Source of the DNA: Acidobacteria bacterium Ga0077522
GTDB lineage: Bacteria; Acidobacteriota; Vicinamibacteria; Vicinamibacterales; Vicinamibacteraceae
Direction: 5' to 3'
NCBI GenBank assembly: GCA_001464065.1
Contig: LNDN01000014.1
Span: forward strand, 1 to 44,609
Length of the DNA: 44,609 nucleotides
Shown: one piece after another, positions 1 through 7,700 of the stretch
Position numbering within the stretch: the first letter of the stretch is position 1
Layout: each line of letters begins with the position of its first letter
Made by a program: the position numbers and the translations under genes
Notes under the pieces: model-generated
Database searches by the model: none
What the model was told of the DNA's origin: nothing
Seen by the model: the letters and a program-made list of their open reading frames with translations, nothing else

Positions 1-759
1 CGTGCCATTGATGCAGAGCGCGTTGGCCACGGCCTCCTCGCCCTCGGGCACGACCACCGTGGCCAGCCCCGGAAACAGCCCGGCGTCGGCGACGGCGCGC
101 GTCGCGAGCACGGTCTCGTCATCCAGCAGGGAGCACCCGGTCTTGAGATGCAGGACGCCGGGCGGCGGCGTGACGATGACCGCACGCCGACCGAGGGAGG
201 CGAGAATCCGCGCGAGACGGGTGGCGCCCGCGAGATCGGTCCGGGCAGACAGGCCGATGTACACCGCATCGCACGTCAGCAGCACGTCGCCGCCGTCGGC
301 GAACCCGACGTCGCTGTCTCGGCTGGGCTCGGGGCGTCCACCGGTCCCACTGTCGGCGCTGCCGTGGCGGCCTTCCATCTCGCCCTCGCTGCCCCCGCTG
401 CCCTCGCCGTGCTCGCCGCCCTCGCCCAGCGCCCGCACCTGCGCGAATCGCGACCGCAGCACAGGCTCGAGCGCCGCCGTCTCGCCGAGTCGCGACGGCG
501 CCCCGGGGCGCAGCAGGATGGCCGCCTCGGGAAAGACGAGCGCCGGGTCCTCGACGAACACGCTGTCGGGATGGGCCTCGAGCGGATCGAGGACGTCCAC
601 GGTCAGGCCGAGGCGAGTCAGCGTGTCGACGTAGGCCGCGTGTTCGCGGCGGAGCGCCGCGACGTCCGGTGCGCCGCGATCCACCGTACGCAAGCCGTCG
701 ACGGCGGACTCGGCAGGGCGGCGGACAATGGCATGGGTGAATCGGGTCGCGGACGTCAT
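1..759 (-). CDS. Dimethylargininase (DDAH), 3' end outside the window
   Basis: Predicted to hydrolyse N-omega-methylated arginines to citrulline and methylamines, a cytosolic reaction of the amidinotransferase/pentein fold. The 253 visible residues carry the family's FVEDPA motif (residues 68-73), a GGDVL strand (156-160), the YIGLSART segment (167-174) and the catalytic-His region LHLKTG with His204. The catalytic Cys near the C-terminus lies beyond base 1, so the enzyme is cut, not broken. The ATG at 759 gives a normal start upstream of all motifs. Residues about 112-150 are a Gly/Glu/Ser-rich low-complexity insert before the GGDVL strand that makes it longer than usual (ordinary family members are about 255 residues in total). 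It is divergent from the hydrolase gene at 856. Family assignment is confident; substrate (dimethylarginine versus arginine deiminase-like) is inferred. Confidence 0.85.
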   Translation of the reverse strand, partial: MTSATRFTHAIVRRPAESAVDGLRTVDRGAPDVAALRREHAAYVDTLTRLGLTVDVLDPLEAHPDSVFVEDPALVFPEAAILLRPGAPSRLGETAALEPVLRSRFAQVRALGEGGEHGEGSGGSEGEMEGRHGSADSGTGGRPEPSRDSDVGFADGGDVLLTCDAVYIGLSARTDLAGATRLARILASLGRRAVIVTPPPGVLHLKTGCSLLDDETVLATRAVADAGLFPGLATVVVPEGEEAVANALCINGT

Positions 760-855
760 CGGGGCGCTCGCAGTATCGACCTCCCGGACGCGCCGACGCA
801 ACGGCAGCGCCGCACGCGCCTTGACAGCACCACCACGCCCGAGGAACGCTGCCCC

Positions 856-1968
856 ATGCTGCACCGCCCCGGTCGACGCGCCTTCCTCGCCGCAGCCGCG
901 GCATCCTCGGTGCTGCGCGCCGCACTGGCGCAGGCGCACCAGGCGCCGCCGCGCCGTCTCGACCGCCTGAAGCTGCTGCAATACCGCGACGCCCAGGGGG
1001 CGGTGCACCCCGTGACCACCACGGCGCAGTGGAGACACCGCCGCGACGAGATTCTGCGCGGCATGCAGCAGGTGATGGGCCCGTTCCCCGGCGACGACCG
1101 CCGCGTGCCGCTGGCGATGGCGGTGACCGCCGAGGTCGACTGCGGCAGCTATCTGCGGCGCACGATCACCTACACCGCCGAGCCCGGAGGACGCACCCCG
1201 GCCTACCTGCTCGTGCCGAAACGAGCGCTGGCGCCGGGGGCGCGCGCGCGCGCCGTGCTGTGCCTGCACCCGACCGAGCACACCATCGGCTACGACGTCG
1301 CGGTCGGCCTCGGCGGCAAACCCAATCGCGCCTACGCGGCGGAGTTGGCCGAGCGCGGCTTCGTCACGCTCGCGCCGTCCTATCCGCTGCTCGCGGCGTA
1401 CCAGCCCGACGTCATCGGTCTGGGGTACGCGAGCGGGACGATGAAGGCGATCTGGGACAACGTCCGCGGCCTCGACCTCCTGGCGTCGCTGCCCTTCGTG
1501 TCGCCAGCGGGTTTTGGCGCGATCGGCCACTCCCTCGGCGGACACAACGCCGTGTACACCGCCGCCTTCGACGATCGCCTGCGCGTCATCGTCTCGAGCT
1601 GCGGCCTGGACCTCTACACCGACTACTACGGCGGCGACCCGAAGGTGTGGCAGCCCGAGAAGGGGTGGTGTCAGCTGCGCTACATGCCACGCCTGCTCGA
1701 CTACGCCGGTCGTCTCGACGACATCCCGTTCGACTTTGCGGAGATGGTCGGGACGCTGGCGCCTCGCCGGTGCTTCATCAGCGCCCCCCTGCGCGACGCC
1801 AACTTCAGATGGCAGAGCGTGGACCGCATCGTCGCGGCGGCACGCCCGGTCTATGGCCTCCTGGGCGCGCCGGATGCCCTCACCGTGGAGCATCCGGACA
1901 GCGACCACGACTTCCCCAACGCCATGCGGCAGCAGGCCTACGCGCTCTTCGATCGGTACCTGTCATGA
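856..1968 (+). CDS. Exported alpha/beta hydrolase
   Basis: A 370-residue serine hydrolase of the alpha/beta fold. The nucleophile elbow is GHSLGG at 224-229 (Ser226), and a C-terminal HPDSDHDFP segment supplies the probable acid/His region. The N-terminus begins with a GRRAFLAAAA stretch, a twin-arginine-like signal followed by a cleavage region near ALAQA, so export is likely. I chose the ATG at 856 because the signal peptide starts there and a GAGG ribosome site lies at 841-844. A TTGACA hexamer at 821-826 could be a -35 element, but no good -10 follows. The enzyme looks like large acetyl-xylan/glucuronoyl-esterase-type hydrolases, but the substrate cannot be read from sequence. The gene precedes the Smr protein by 16 bases. 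Confidence 0.85.
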   Translation: MLHRPGRRAFLAAAAASSVLRAALAQAHQAPPRRLDRLKLLQYRDAQGAVHPVTTTAQWRHRRDEILRGMQQVMGPFPGDDRRVPLAMAVTAEVDCGSYLRRTITYTAEPGGRTPAYLLVPKRALAPGARARAVLCLHPTEHTIGYDVAVGLGGKPNRAYAAELAERGFVTLAPSYPLLAAYQPDVIGLGYASGTMKAIWDNVRGLDLLASLPFVSPAGFGAIGHSLGGHNAVYTAAFDDRLRVIVSSCGLDLYTDYYGGDPKVWQPEKGWCQLRYMPRLLDYAGRLDDIPFDFAEMVGTLAPRRCFISAPLRDANFRWQSVDRIVAAARPVYGLLGAPDALTVEHPDSDHDFPNAMRQQAYALFDRYLS

Positions 1969-1984
1969 GCGGGAGGTCGCGGTC

Positions 1985-2515
1985 GTGACGTCCCCACGCG
2001 CGTACGTCCCGGGGGAGGCCGTGCTGGTGGTCGCGCTCAAGCGGCGCGGCGCGATCGTCGAGCGACGGGGCCGCGCCTATCGCGTGGCCGTCGGCGGGCT
2101 CACCATCACCTGTCGCGACGACGAGTTGCAGCGCGTGGTCGTGCCGGCGCGCGGCCGAACACCGCAGACGGTCGTGCCACCCCGGCGCCCGACACGCACG
2201 GGAACGACCGACACGCCGGGGGGCGCCGCACGCCAGACACCCGTGCCCGGACGCGCGAGCGCGCCACGGCCGAAGGGAGAGGATGCCGTGTCGTCCATCG
2301 ACCTGCACGGCTTCACGACGCTCGAGGTCCGCGAGGCCCTGCTCACCCACCTCGATGCCGCGATCCGCGCCGGCCACGCCGTCGTCGAGGTCGTGCACGG
2401 CATCGGCACGGGCAAGGTGCGCGCGACGGTGCTGGCCGAACTGCAACGGCTGCCGGTGGTACGCGAGATTCGCCGACATCCCACCAACCGCGGCGTCACG
2501 CTCGTGTTCCTGTGA
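1985..2515 (+). CDS. Stand-alone MutS2-tail protein (KOW-like + Smr domain)
   Basis: A 176-residue protein corresponding only to the C-terminal part of MutS2. Residues about 8-50 form a small beta domain of the kind that precedes Smr in MutS2 (VPGEAVLVV...GGLTITC). A Pro/Thr/Arg-rich linker follows, and then an Smr domain from about 100 to the end with the IDLHG motif and the HGIGTGKVR loop. Smr domains bind or nick branched DNA, or act as RNA endonucleases. The MutS ATPase and clamp are absent, so this is not a full mismatch or ribosome-rescue MutS2. The GTG start at 1985 is supported by GGGAGG at 1971-1976, eight bases upstream. It is probably co-transcribed with the hydrolase. Function is inferred from the domain only. 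Confidence 0.85.
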   Translation: MTSPRAYVPGEAVLVVALKRRGAIVERRGRAYRVAVGGLTITCRDDELQRVVVPARGRTPQTVVPPRRPTRTGTTDTPGGAARQTPVPGRASAPRPKGEDAVSSIDLHGFTTLEVREALLTHLDAAIRAGHAVVEVVHGIGTGKVRATVLAELQRLPVVREIRRHPTNRGVTLVFL

Positions 2516-2528
2516 CGCCGGCCTTCAG

Positions 2529-2588
2529 CCTTGGGCCTTGGGCCTTGGGCCTTGGGTCTTGGGTCTTGGGCCTTGGGCCTTGGGCCTT
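2529..2588. repeat. Heptanucleotide tandem repeat (CCTTGGG)n
   Basis: Eight complete tandem copies of a 7-bp unit (six CCTTGGG and two TCTTGGG) followed by a partial unit. The array lies in the spacer just after the Smr gene stop and before the 3' end of the opposite-strand amidase gene. It does not code and has no spacers, so it is not a CRISPR array. Confidence 0.95.
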
Positions 2589-2600
2589 AACCCTTCAGCC

Positions 2601-2632
2601 TTCGGCATTCGGCATTCGGCATTCGGCATTCG
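2601..2632. repeat. Second heptanucleotide tandem repeat (CATTCGG)n
   Basis: About four and a half tandem copies of a different 7-bp unit, CATTCGG, twelve bases after the first array. The period is the same but the sequence is unrelated. Confidence 0.95.
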
Positions 2633-2650
2633 ACCAAGGCCCGCCCCGCA

Positions 2651-2678
2651 CTGCATTGTGAATTCTGCATTGTGAATT
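2651..2678. repeat. 14-bp direct repeat, two copies
   Basis: Two adjacent copies of CTGCATTGTGAATT. The second copy runs into the stop codon (2677-2679) of the amidase gene on the minus strand, so the repeat defines where that protein ends. The region is AT-rich compared with its surroundings. Confidence 0.95.
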
Positions 2679-3468
2679 ACAGGGGATACGCAATGTATCC
2701 CTTGTTGATCGCCGACAGCTTGCGGCGCAGCTCGTAGACGCCACCGCCCTCCCGGGTGCGGCTCGCGTCGGTGTTGCCCTCGATGGTGTGGATGAACCCA
2801 CCCTCGACGCCCTGCACGAATCCCGTGTGCCCCTTGCCGGCGCCGTAGTCCATCACGAAGACCATGCCGGGCACGATGAGCGCGGGGTCGGCGGCGGCAC
2901 GGGAGCCGACCACCCGGGTGGCGCCGCGGCTGACGGCGCGGTTCCAGTGATCGAGGCAGCCGGCGGTGCGCACCATCGGGTTGGCGAGGCCGTGTGCGGT
3001 GGCGACCTCGTCGAAGCACCAGTACACGAAGGCACAGCACCACGGCTTGCTCCTGGCCGGCAGGGTCAGCGAGACGCCGACGCGCGAGAGATACCGGTCC
3101 ACCTCAGGCCCGCTGTTGGAATTGACCGGCACTTCCCGGACGTGCAACTGGGAGCGGGCCTTCTCGAGCAGCGCCGCGAAGAACGGCGAGGACGGCCTCG
3201 TCGTCTCCGGCACGGCGTGATCGCCGAACAGCGCCGCCCAGGTATGCGGGCCGACCTTGCCATCGGCCTTCAGCGGCTGCCCAAGGCGGTCGACGTGCTG
3301 GGCCTGGAACAACTTCACCGCCGCGACGGTCTCCGGGCCGAAGACGCCGCTCTCGGCCGGCACCGTGTAGGCCAGCGCCTTGAGTCGCGCCTGCACCGCG
3401 CGAACCATCGCGGCATCCGTCTCGCCTGCCTTGATCGTGCGTCCCGGGTATGTCCGTGTCGTGGTCAC
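2677..3468 (-). CDS. Peptidoglycan-binding, CHAP-like amidase/endopeptidase
   Basis: A 263-residue protein with a PG_binding_1 domain at about residues 18-80 (VQARLKAL...GVFGPETVAAVKLFQ...GKVGPHTWAAL). A C-terminal NlpC/P60- or CHAP-like cysteine peptidase domain follows. Its probable catalytic Cys sits in PWCCAFV, its His in KGHTGFVQG, and a polar residue in IEGNTD. Such domains cut cell-wall peptides. No signal peptide is visible, so export would need a partner or lysis. The GTG at 3468 is chosen because it starts directly before the first domain; reading upstream would enter the preceding gene in another frame. It lies 37 bases after the DUF2235 lipase gene on the same strand, suggesting one transcript. 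Exact bond specificity is unknown. Confidence 0.8.
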   Translation of the reverse strand: MTTTRTYPGRTIKAGETDAAMVRAVQARLKALAYTVPAESGVFGPETVAAVKLFQAQHVDRLGQPLKADGKVGPHTWAALFGDHAVPETTRPSSPFFAALLEKARSQLHVREVPVNSNSGPEVDRYLSRVGVSLTLPARSKPWCCAFVYWCFDEVATAHGLANPMVRTAGCLDHWNRAVSRGATRVVGSRAAADPALIVPGMVFVMDYGAGKGHTGFVQGVEGGFIHTIEGNTDASRTREGGGVYELRRKLSAINKGYIAYPL

Positions 3469-3505
3469 GTCGCGTTCCAGTCCTTTCGGTCGTCGAGGGC
3501 CGCGG

Positions 3506-5938
3506 TCACTGCTCGCAGGTCGACCACGGGCGCAGCGGCGCGCCCGGCGGCGCGTCGGCCCGGGTGATGCGCACGGTCGCGGGGCCACCGGCGTTGTTGC
3601 GATAGAAGCAGTCCCAGCCGAGGCAGGGGAAGATGACGTCGTTGACCCAGATGGACAGCGGACCGTCCTGCCCGGCCAGGAAGGTCCCCTCCGGCACGGG
3701 GATGCGCAGTGGGTTGGTCGAGCCGATCTCGACGACGGGAACGAGCCAGTTCGCCGTGATCTCGCGCCGCAACGGCACGGCAAGCGTCAGCAGTGCCTTC
3801 TGCACGGCCGAGGCACCTGGCGCATGCAGCGAGGAGAACCCGGACGTGCTCGTCACCGGCATCGTCCAGTCCGTCCACGCGCCGGTGCGTCGCGTCGTCG
3901 CCGACAGCGCGGCCTCCGTGGTACTGCACGCCTCGGGCAGCGTGATCTCGACCCGGTAGCGCTGTCCCTTCTCCACCGTCACGCCGGTCGCGTTGCACAG
4001 GAGGTGCGGCCACAGCGCGAACGTGTCCCGCTCGCCGTCACGGCGCGTCGGCTCCGCCTGACTGCACGTGGAGGCCTGCAGCACGCCGGCACGACTGCGA
4101 ATCTCGAACGCCGTGCGCAGCGGCAGGACGCCCGCCAGCAGCACCAGCAGGGCAATGCCGAAGACGTGCGGCAACAGATGGTACGAGACGAAGTGGAAGG
4201 TGCGTCGATAGGCGCCACTCGTACGCAGGCGATAGACCCAGTCGGTCGGCGAGCTGACCGGCGGCACGGGTCTGGCCCGCATGCCGTGGTCCAGGAAGAC
4301 GGCCCGCATGTGGTCGACGGCCGCCACCTTGAGTCGCAGGCTCCACGCGATGAGCGCCAGGATGAAGACGGCGCCCGTGAACAACTGGAAGGGCCGCTGC
4401 TGGTAGTACTGGAGCCAGGGCGCCAGCGCGCCGGGCAGGATGGTGTCGAGCAGACCGACCAGCGACGCCAGCGTGGCCTGCGGCGCACCGAGCCAGGTGA
4501 GACGCTCACGGGCCGGGCACAACGGGATCAGCAGCAGCACCAGCGTCGCGGCCACCGTGAGGAAGTAGGCGATGCGCCGCCACCACACCGCGTTGAGGGC
4601 GCGCTCCTGGCGCAGCCGCCTGGCATGCCGCTGCGTGGGGTGCTCGAACGGGTTGGCGGCCACCGACGCTCCTGGGTCGTCGTCGTCTCCGTCGTGCAGG
4701 ATTCGTCCGTCCGTCGTGACCACCGCGTAGCGCTCCGGCAGGATCGGGGGCGCGTAGCCATCGACGTTCTGGCGAATCCGTTCCAGCACGCTCTCGTGAA
4801 TCTTGGGGCGGTCGACGTAGACATCGGCGTGACGGTCGTGACACAGGCGCTCCACCGGGCGCGGATGATAGCGGTAGTAGACGCCGAGCCCTCGCCGCGA
4901 ATCGTGCATCGGCGCGGCGACGATGCCGCGATCGATCCAGTCGACGGGAATGCGGCCCTGGGCACCGCACAGGCTGGGCCTGAAGCGGAGTCCCTTCTTC
5001 CAGGCCTCCTCGGCCATCCATCGCAGCGGCGTGTGCGCGAGCGTGTCGTCCGGATAGCCGCCGCCGACGTTGGAGTGCATCCCGGCGAACCACACCTGCG
5101 ACACCCGCTCCTGGTCGAGACTCGTGGAGGTGAGGTTCTGCGGCTCCTCCTGCTCGGTCCACAGCAGCGGAAAGAACGTCTGCCGCTCATCGTCGAGCGC
5201 CAGGGCGTGGCAGGCGCGGCGCACGCGATCGGAGACGCGGCGGTCCTTGGGCAGCATCGGCCAGATCCAGGCCTCCCACCCGCGCGTCAGTTCGTCGACC
5301 GGCAAGCCGTACGCCGCGACCGTGTCCCACACCCCGAGGAACTCGATCTCCGCCTTGAGCGTGCGCGAGGCATCGAATCGCGTCTTGCCCCACGCCCAAT
5401 CCCAGCCCCGCAGGACCAGATCGCGCGCCAGGCGGCCAAGCCGCACCGGCCACGAGTGGGGAAAGCGGTCGGCACGATACTGCCGATAGGCCCACAGCGA
5501 CAGCCGGCGGAGTTCGGCCTCGGAGTCGGTCTGCACCAGGCCGACGCGGGCCACCAGCGCGGCGAGGATACGGGCCGTGTAGGCGCCTCGACTGAAGCCG
5601 AACGCGAAGATGCGATCGGTGTGCGCCGGATTGTCGGGATCGACCGCGTAGGCCCGACACAGGAACATGTAGAGGTCCAGGACGTTGCGCTTCAGGCCGT
5701 AGCCGAAGGCGCCCCCGAGCACCGCGATCGGCTTGAACGACGCCGTGCCGACGCCATCGTCGTAGAGCGCCACCTGTGCGCCCGACGCCAGGTCGAGCGC
5801 CTCGTACAGGCGCCAGACGTTGGTCTTCTGCAGCTTGGCGGCGCTGTTGCCGGTGCCATCGGAGAGGACGACGAGGTTGCGCGGCACGAAGGGAGTGCGA
5901 GGCGAGGTGGGCATGGGGGGCTGCAGGGGACAACGCAT
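3506..5938 (-). CDS. DUF2235 (Tle1-like) alpha/beta hydrolase with membrane segments
   Basis: An 810-residue protein. Residues 20-420 form the DUF2235 hydrolase fold, with LVVLSDGTGN at 22-31, the nucleophile elbow GFSRGAY at 114-120 (Ser116), GVWDTV around Asp205 and the HSNVGGGYPD segment at 288-297. This family includes type VI secretion phospholipase effectors of the Tle1 class. The C-terminal half has three hydrophobic segments (about 455-474, 519-534, 591-608) and then a soluble domain of unknown type, so the protein probably associates with membranes. An alternative start is the ATG at 5914; neither start has a clear ribosome site. It heads a two-gene unit with the peptidoglycan amidase. 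Lipase activity is a family inference; no VgrG, PAAR or T6SS gene is present nearby. Confidence 0.8.
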   Translation of the reverse strand: MRCPLQPPMPTSPRTPFVPRNLVVLSDGTGNSAAKLQKTNVWRLYEALDLASGAQVALYDDGVGTASFKPIAVLGGAFGYGLKRNVLDLYMFLCRAYAVDPDNPAHTDRIFAFGFSRGAYTARILAALVARVGLVQTDSEAELRRLSLWAYRQYRADRFPHSWPVRLGRLARDLVLRGWDWAWGKTRFDASRTLKAEIEFLGVWDTVAAYGLPVDELTRGWEAWIWPMLPKDRRVSDRVRRACHALALDDERQTFFPLLWTEQEEPQNLTSTSLDQERVSQVWFAGMHSNVGGGYPDDTLAHTPLRWMAEEAWKKGLRFRPSLCGAQGRIPVDWIDRGIVAAPMHDSRRGLGVYYRYHPRPVERLCHDRHADVYVDRPKIHESVLERIRQNVDGYAPPILPERYAVVTTDGRILHDGDDDDPGASVAANPFEHPTQRHARRLRQERALNAVWWRRIAYFLTVAATLVLLLIPLCPARERLTWLGAPQATLASLVGLLDTILPGALAPWLQYYQQRPFQLFTGAVFILALIAWSLRLKVAAVDHMRAVFLDHGMRARPVPPVSSPTDWVYRLRTSGAYRRTFHFVSYHLLPHVFGIALLVLLAGVLPLRTAFEIRSRAGVLQASTCSQAEPTRRDGERDTFALWPHLLCNATGVTVEKGQRYRVEITLPEACSTTEAALSATTRRTGAWTDWTMPVTSTSGFSSLHAPGASAVQKALLTLAVPLRREITANWLVPVVEIGSTNPLRIPVPEGTFLAGQDGPLSIWVNDVIFPCLGWDCFYRNNAGGPATVRITRADAPPGAPLRPWSTCEQ

Positions 5939-6057
5939 CAGCGCGGGCGACCGTACACGCGCCCCGCGAATCCCTGCGATTGGCGACCATTCCGGTCCTC
6001 TTCCTCTAGTGTCTTGGGAGAATGGCGCCGCGACTCATCCGGGGCTATAGTGCGCGC

Positions 6058-7692
6058 ATGGCCGACGGCGATCACGACCTGACGCACCTCCCTGACCTTC
6101 GGCAGAAGCCGCAACATGGTCCGGTCCGCAGCAGGCGGCCCATCTACCAGGACCTGCTCCCGCCGTGCAACCATGCGTGCCCGGCGGGAGAGCCGATACA
6201 AGGCTGGCTCGATCATGCGCAAGCGGGCAGGTACCGCGAGGCCTGGTCCCTGCTGGTCCAGGCCAATCCCTTCCCCGCCATCCACGGCCGCGTCTGCTAC
6301 CACCCCTGCGAATCCTCCTGCAATCGCACCAGACTCGACGGCGCCGTCAGCATCCACTCGGTCGAACGCTTCCTCGGTGACATGGCCCTCGCAGAGGGCT
6401 GGCCGCTGCCGGCTGGTGCCCCGCCCTCGGGGCAGTCGGTGCTCGTCGTCGGAGCCGGGCCGAGCGGCCTGTCGGCCGCCTATCATCTGCGTCGCCTCGG
6501 CCACGACGTGCTGGTGCGCGACGCCGGTCCGGTTGCCGGCGGCATGATGCACTTCGGCATTCCGGCCTATCGGCTGCCCCGCGCCGTGCTCGACGCCGAG
6601 GTTCAGCGCCTGGTGGACATGGGCGTGCGGTTCGAGTTCACCCACAAGGTCACCGACCTCGAAGCGGAATGGCAGGAGGGGGGATTCGCCGCCGTCTTCC
6701 TCGCCGTCGGCGCGCATATCGGCAAGCGGGCCGGCATCCCCGCCCGCGATGCGGGACGCATGCTCGATGCGCTGGCGTTTCTCAAGGACGTCGAGGCCGG
6801 GGCGCCGCCGAAGCTCGGACGTCGCGTGGCCATCTACGGCGGTGGCAACACGGCGATGGATGCGGCGCGCACCGCGGTGCGCCTCGGGCACGAGCCGCTG
6901 ATCATCTACCGTCGCGACCGCGACCACATGCCGGCGCACGCCGAGGAAGCCGACGATGCCCTCGAGGAGGGCGTGAAGATCCACTGGCTGCGGTCGATCA
7001 CCGCGATGGAGGGCGACGCCCTCACCGTCGAAGTGATGGCGCTCGACGACAAGGGGCGGCCGCGCGGGACCGGCGTGTTCGAGACCATCGAAGCCGACGC
7101 GCTCATCCTCGCGCTGGGTCACGACACCGATACCGGCTTCCTGAAGACGGTCGCCGGCGTCACGCTGGCCGACGACGGCAGCGTGATCGTCGACGCGGCG
7201 ATGATGACGGGACGCGCCGGCCTGTTCGCCGGCGGCGACATGATTCCCGCCGAACGCACCGTGACCTACGCCACGGGCCACGGGCGCCGGGCCGCCACGC
7301 ACATCGACGCCTGGCTGCGACAGCAGGCGTACCACGCGCCTGCCGTCCAGGAGATCGCGACGTTCGAGAAGCTGCACCTCTGGTTCTACACCGACGTGTC
7401 GCACCGCCCGCAGCCGCGTCTCGGCGCGGAGGACCGCAAGGGCACGTTCGGCGAGGTGGTGGCCGGTCTCACGGAGCCGGAGGCGCAGCACGAAGCCGCG
7501 CGCTGCCTGTCGTGCGGCACCTGCTTCGAATGCGATGGCTGTTATGCGGCCTGCCCCGAGGACGCCGTGATCAAGCTCGGGCCCGGCAGACGCTACGAGT
7601 ACGACTACACGAAATGCACCGGCTGCGCCGTGTGCTTCGAGCAGTGTCCCTGCCACGCCATCTCGATGGTGCGCGAGCCCGACGCACAGTGA
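6058..7692 (+). CDS. GltD-like NAD(P)H:ferredoxin-type Fe-S flavoprotein
   Basis: A 544-residue oxidoreductase related to the glutamate synthase small subunit. The N-terminal Cys-rich part (CNHACPAG, then CYHPCESSCNR) matches the two Fe4S4 motifs of GltD. FAD and NAD(P) Rossmann motifs follow (GAGPSGLSAA and GGGNTAMDAA), then a GGD motif near LFAGGD. Unlike GltD it ends in a two-cluster ferredoxin domain (CFECDGCYAACPEDAV and CTGCAVCFEQCPC). No gltB is present, and the next gene, 8 bases on, is pyruvate:ferredoxin oxidoreductase. It therefore probably passes electrons between NAD(P)H and that enzyme or ferredoxin rather than making glutamate. The ATG at 6058 is preferred to one at 6022, whose upstream GGGAG lies too close. 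Confidence 0.85.
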   Translation: MADGDHDLTHLPDLRQKPQHGPVRSRRPIYQDLLPPCNHACPAGEPIQGWLDHAQAGRYREAWSLLVQANPFPAIHGRVCYHPCESSCNRTRLDGAVSIHSVERFLGDMALAEGWPLPAGAPPSGQSVLVVGAGPSGLSAAYHLRRLGHDVLVRDAGPVAGGMMHFGIPAYRLPRAVLDAEVQRLVDMGVRFEFTHKVTDLEAEWQEGGFAAVFLAVGAHIGKRAGIPARDAGRMLDALAFLKDVEAGAPPKLGRRVAIYGGGNTAMDAARTAVRLGHEPLIIYRRDRDHMPAHAEEADDALEEGVKIHWLRSITAMEGDALTVEVMALDDKGRPRGTGVFETIEADALILALGHDTDTGFLKTVAGVTLADDGSVIVDAAMMTGRAGLFAGGDMIPAERTVTYATGHGRRAATHIDAWLRQQAYHAPAVQEIATFEKLHLWFYTDVSHRPQPRLGAEDRKGTFGEVVAGLTEPEAQHEAARCLSCGTCFECDGCYAACPEDAVIKLGPGRRYEYDYTKCTGCAVCFEQCPCHAISMVREPDAQ

Positions 7693-7700
7693 GCCCCCTC

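Noticed and set aside
148-855. Open frame continuous with, and upstream of, the alpha/beta hydrolase
   Set aside because: It runs antisense to dimethylargininase, is Arg/Asp/His-rich as shadows are, and would place the signal peptide in mid-protein.
2529-2632. CRISPR array
   Set aside because: The 7-bp units are contiguous without spacers and no cas gene is present.
3380-6082. 900-codon plus-strand open frame
   Set aside because: It is antisense to the DUF2235 lipase, has no domain motifs, and is a typical high-GC shadow.
5938-7656. 572-codon minus-strand open frame
   Set aside because: Antisense to the GltD-like gene, whose motifs are unmistakable.
6058-7692. Reading the GltD-like gene as glutamate synthase small subunit
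   Set aside because: No gltB is adjacent, the protein has an extra ferredoxin tail, and it is in an operon with PFOR.
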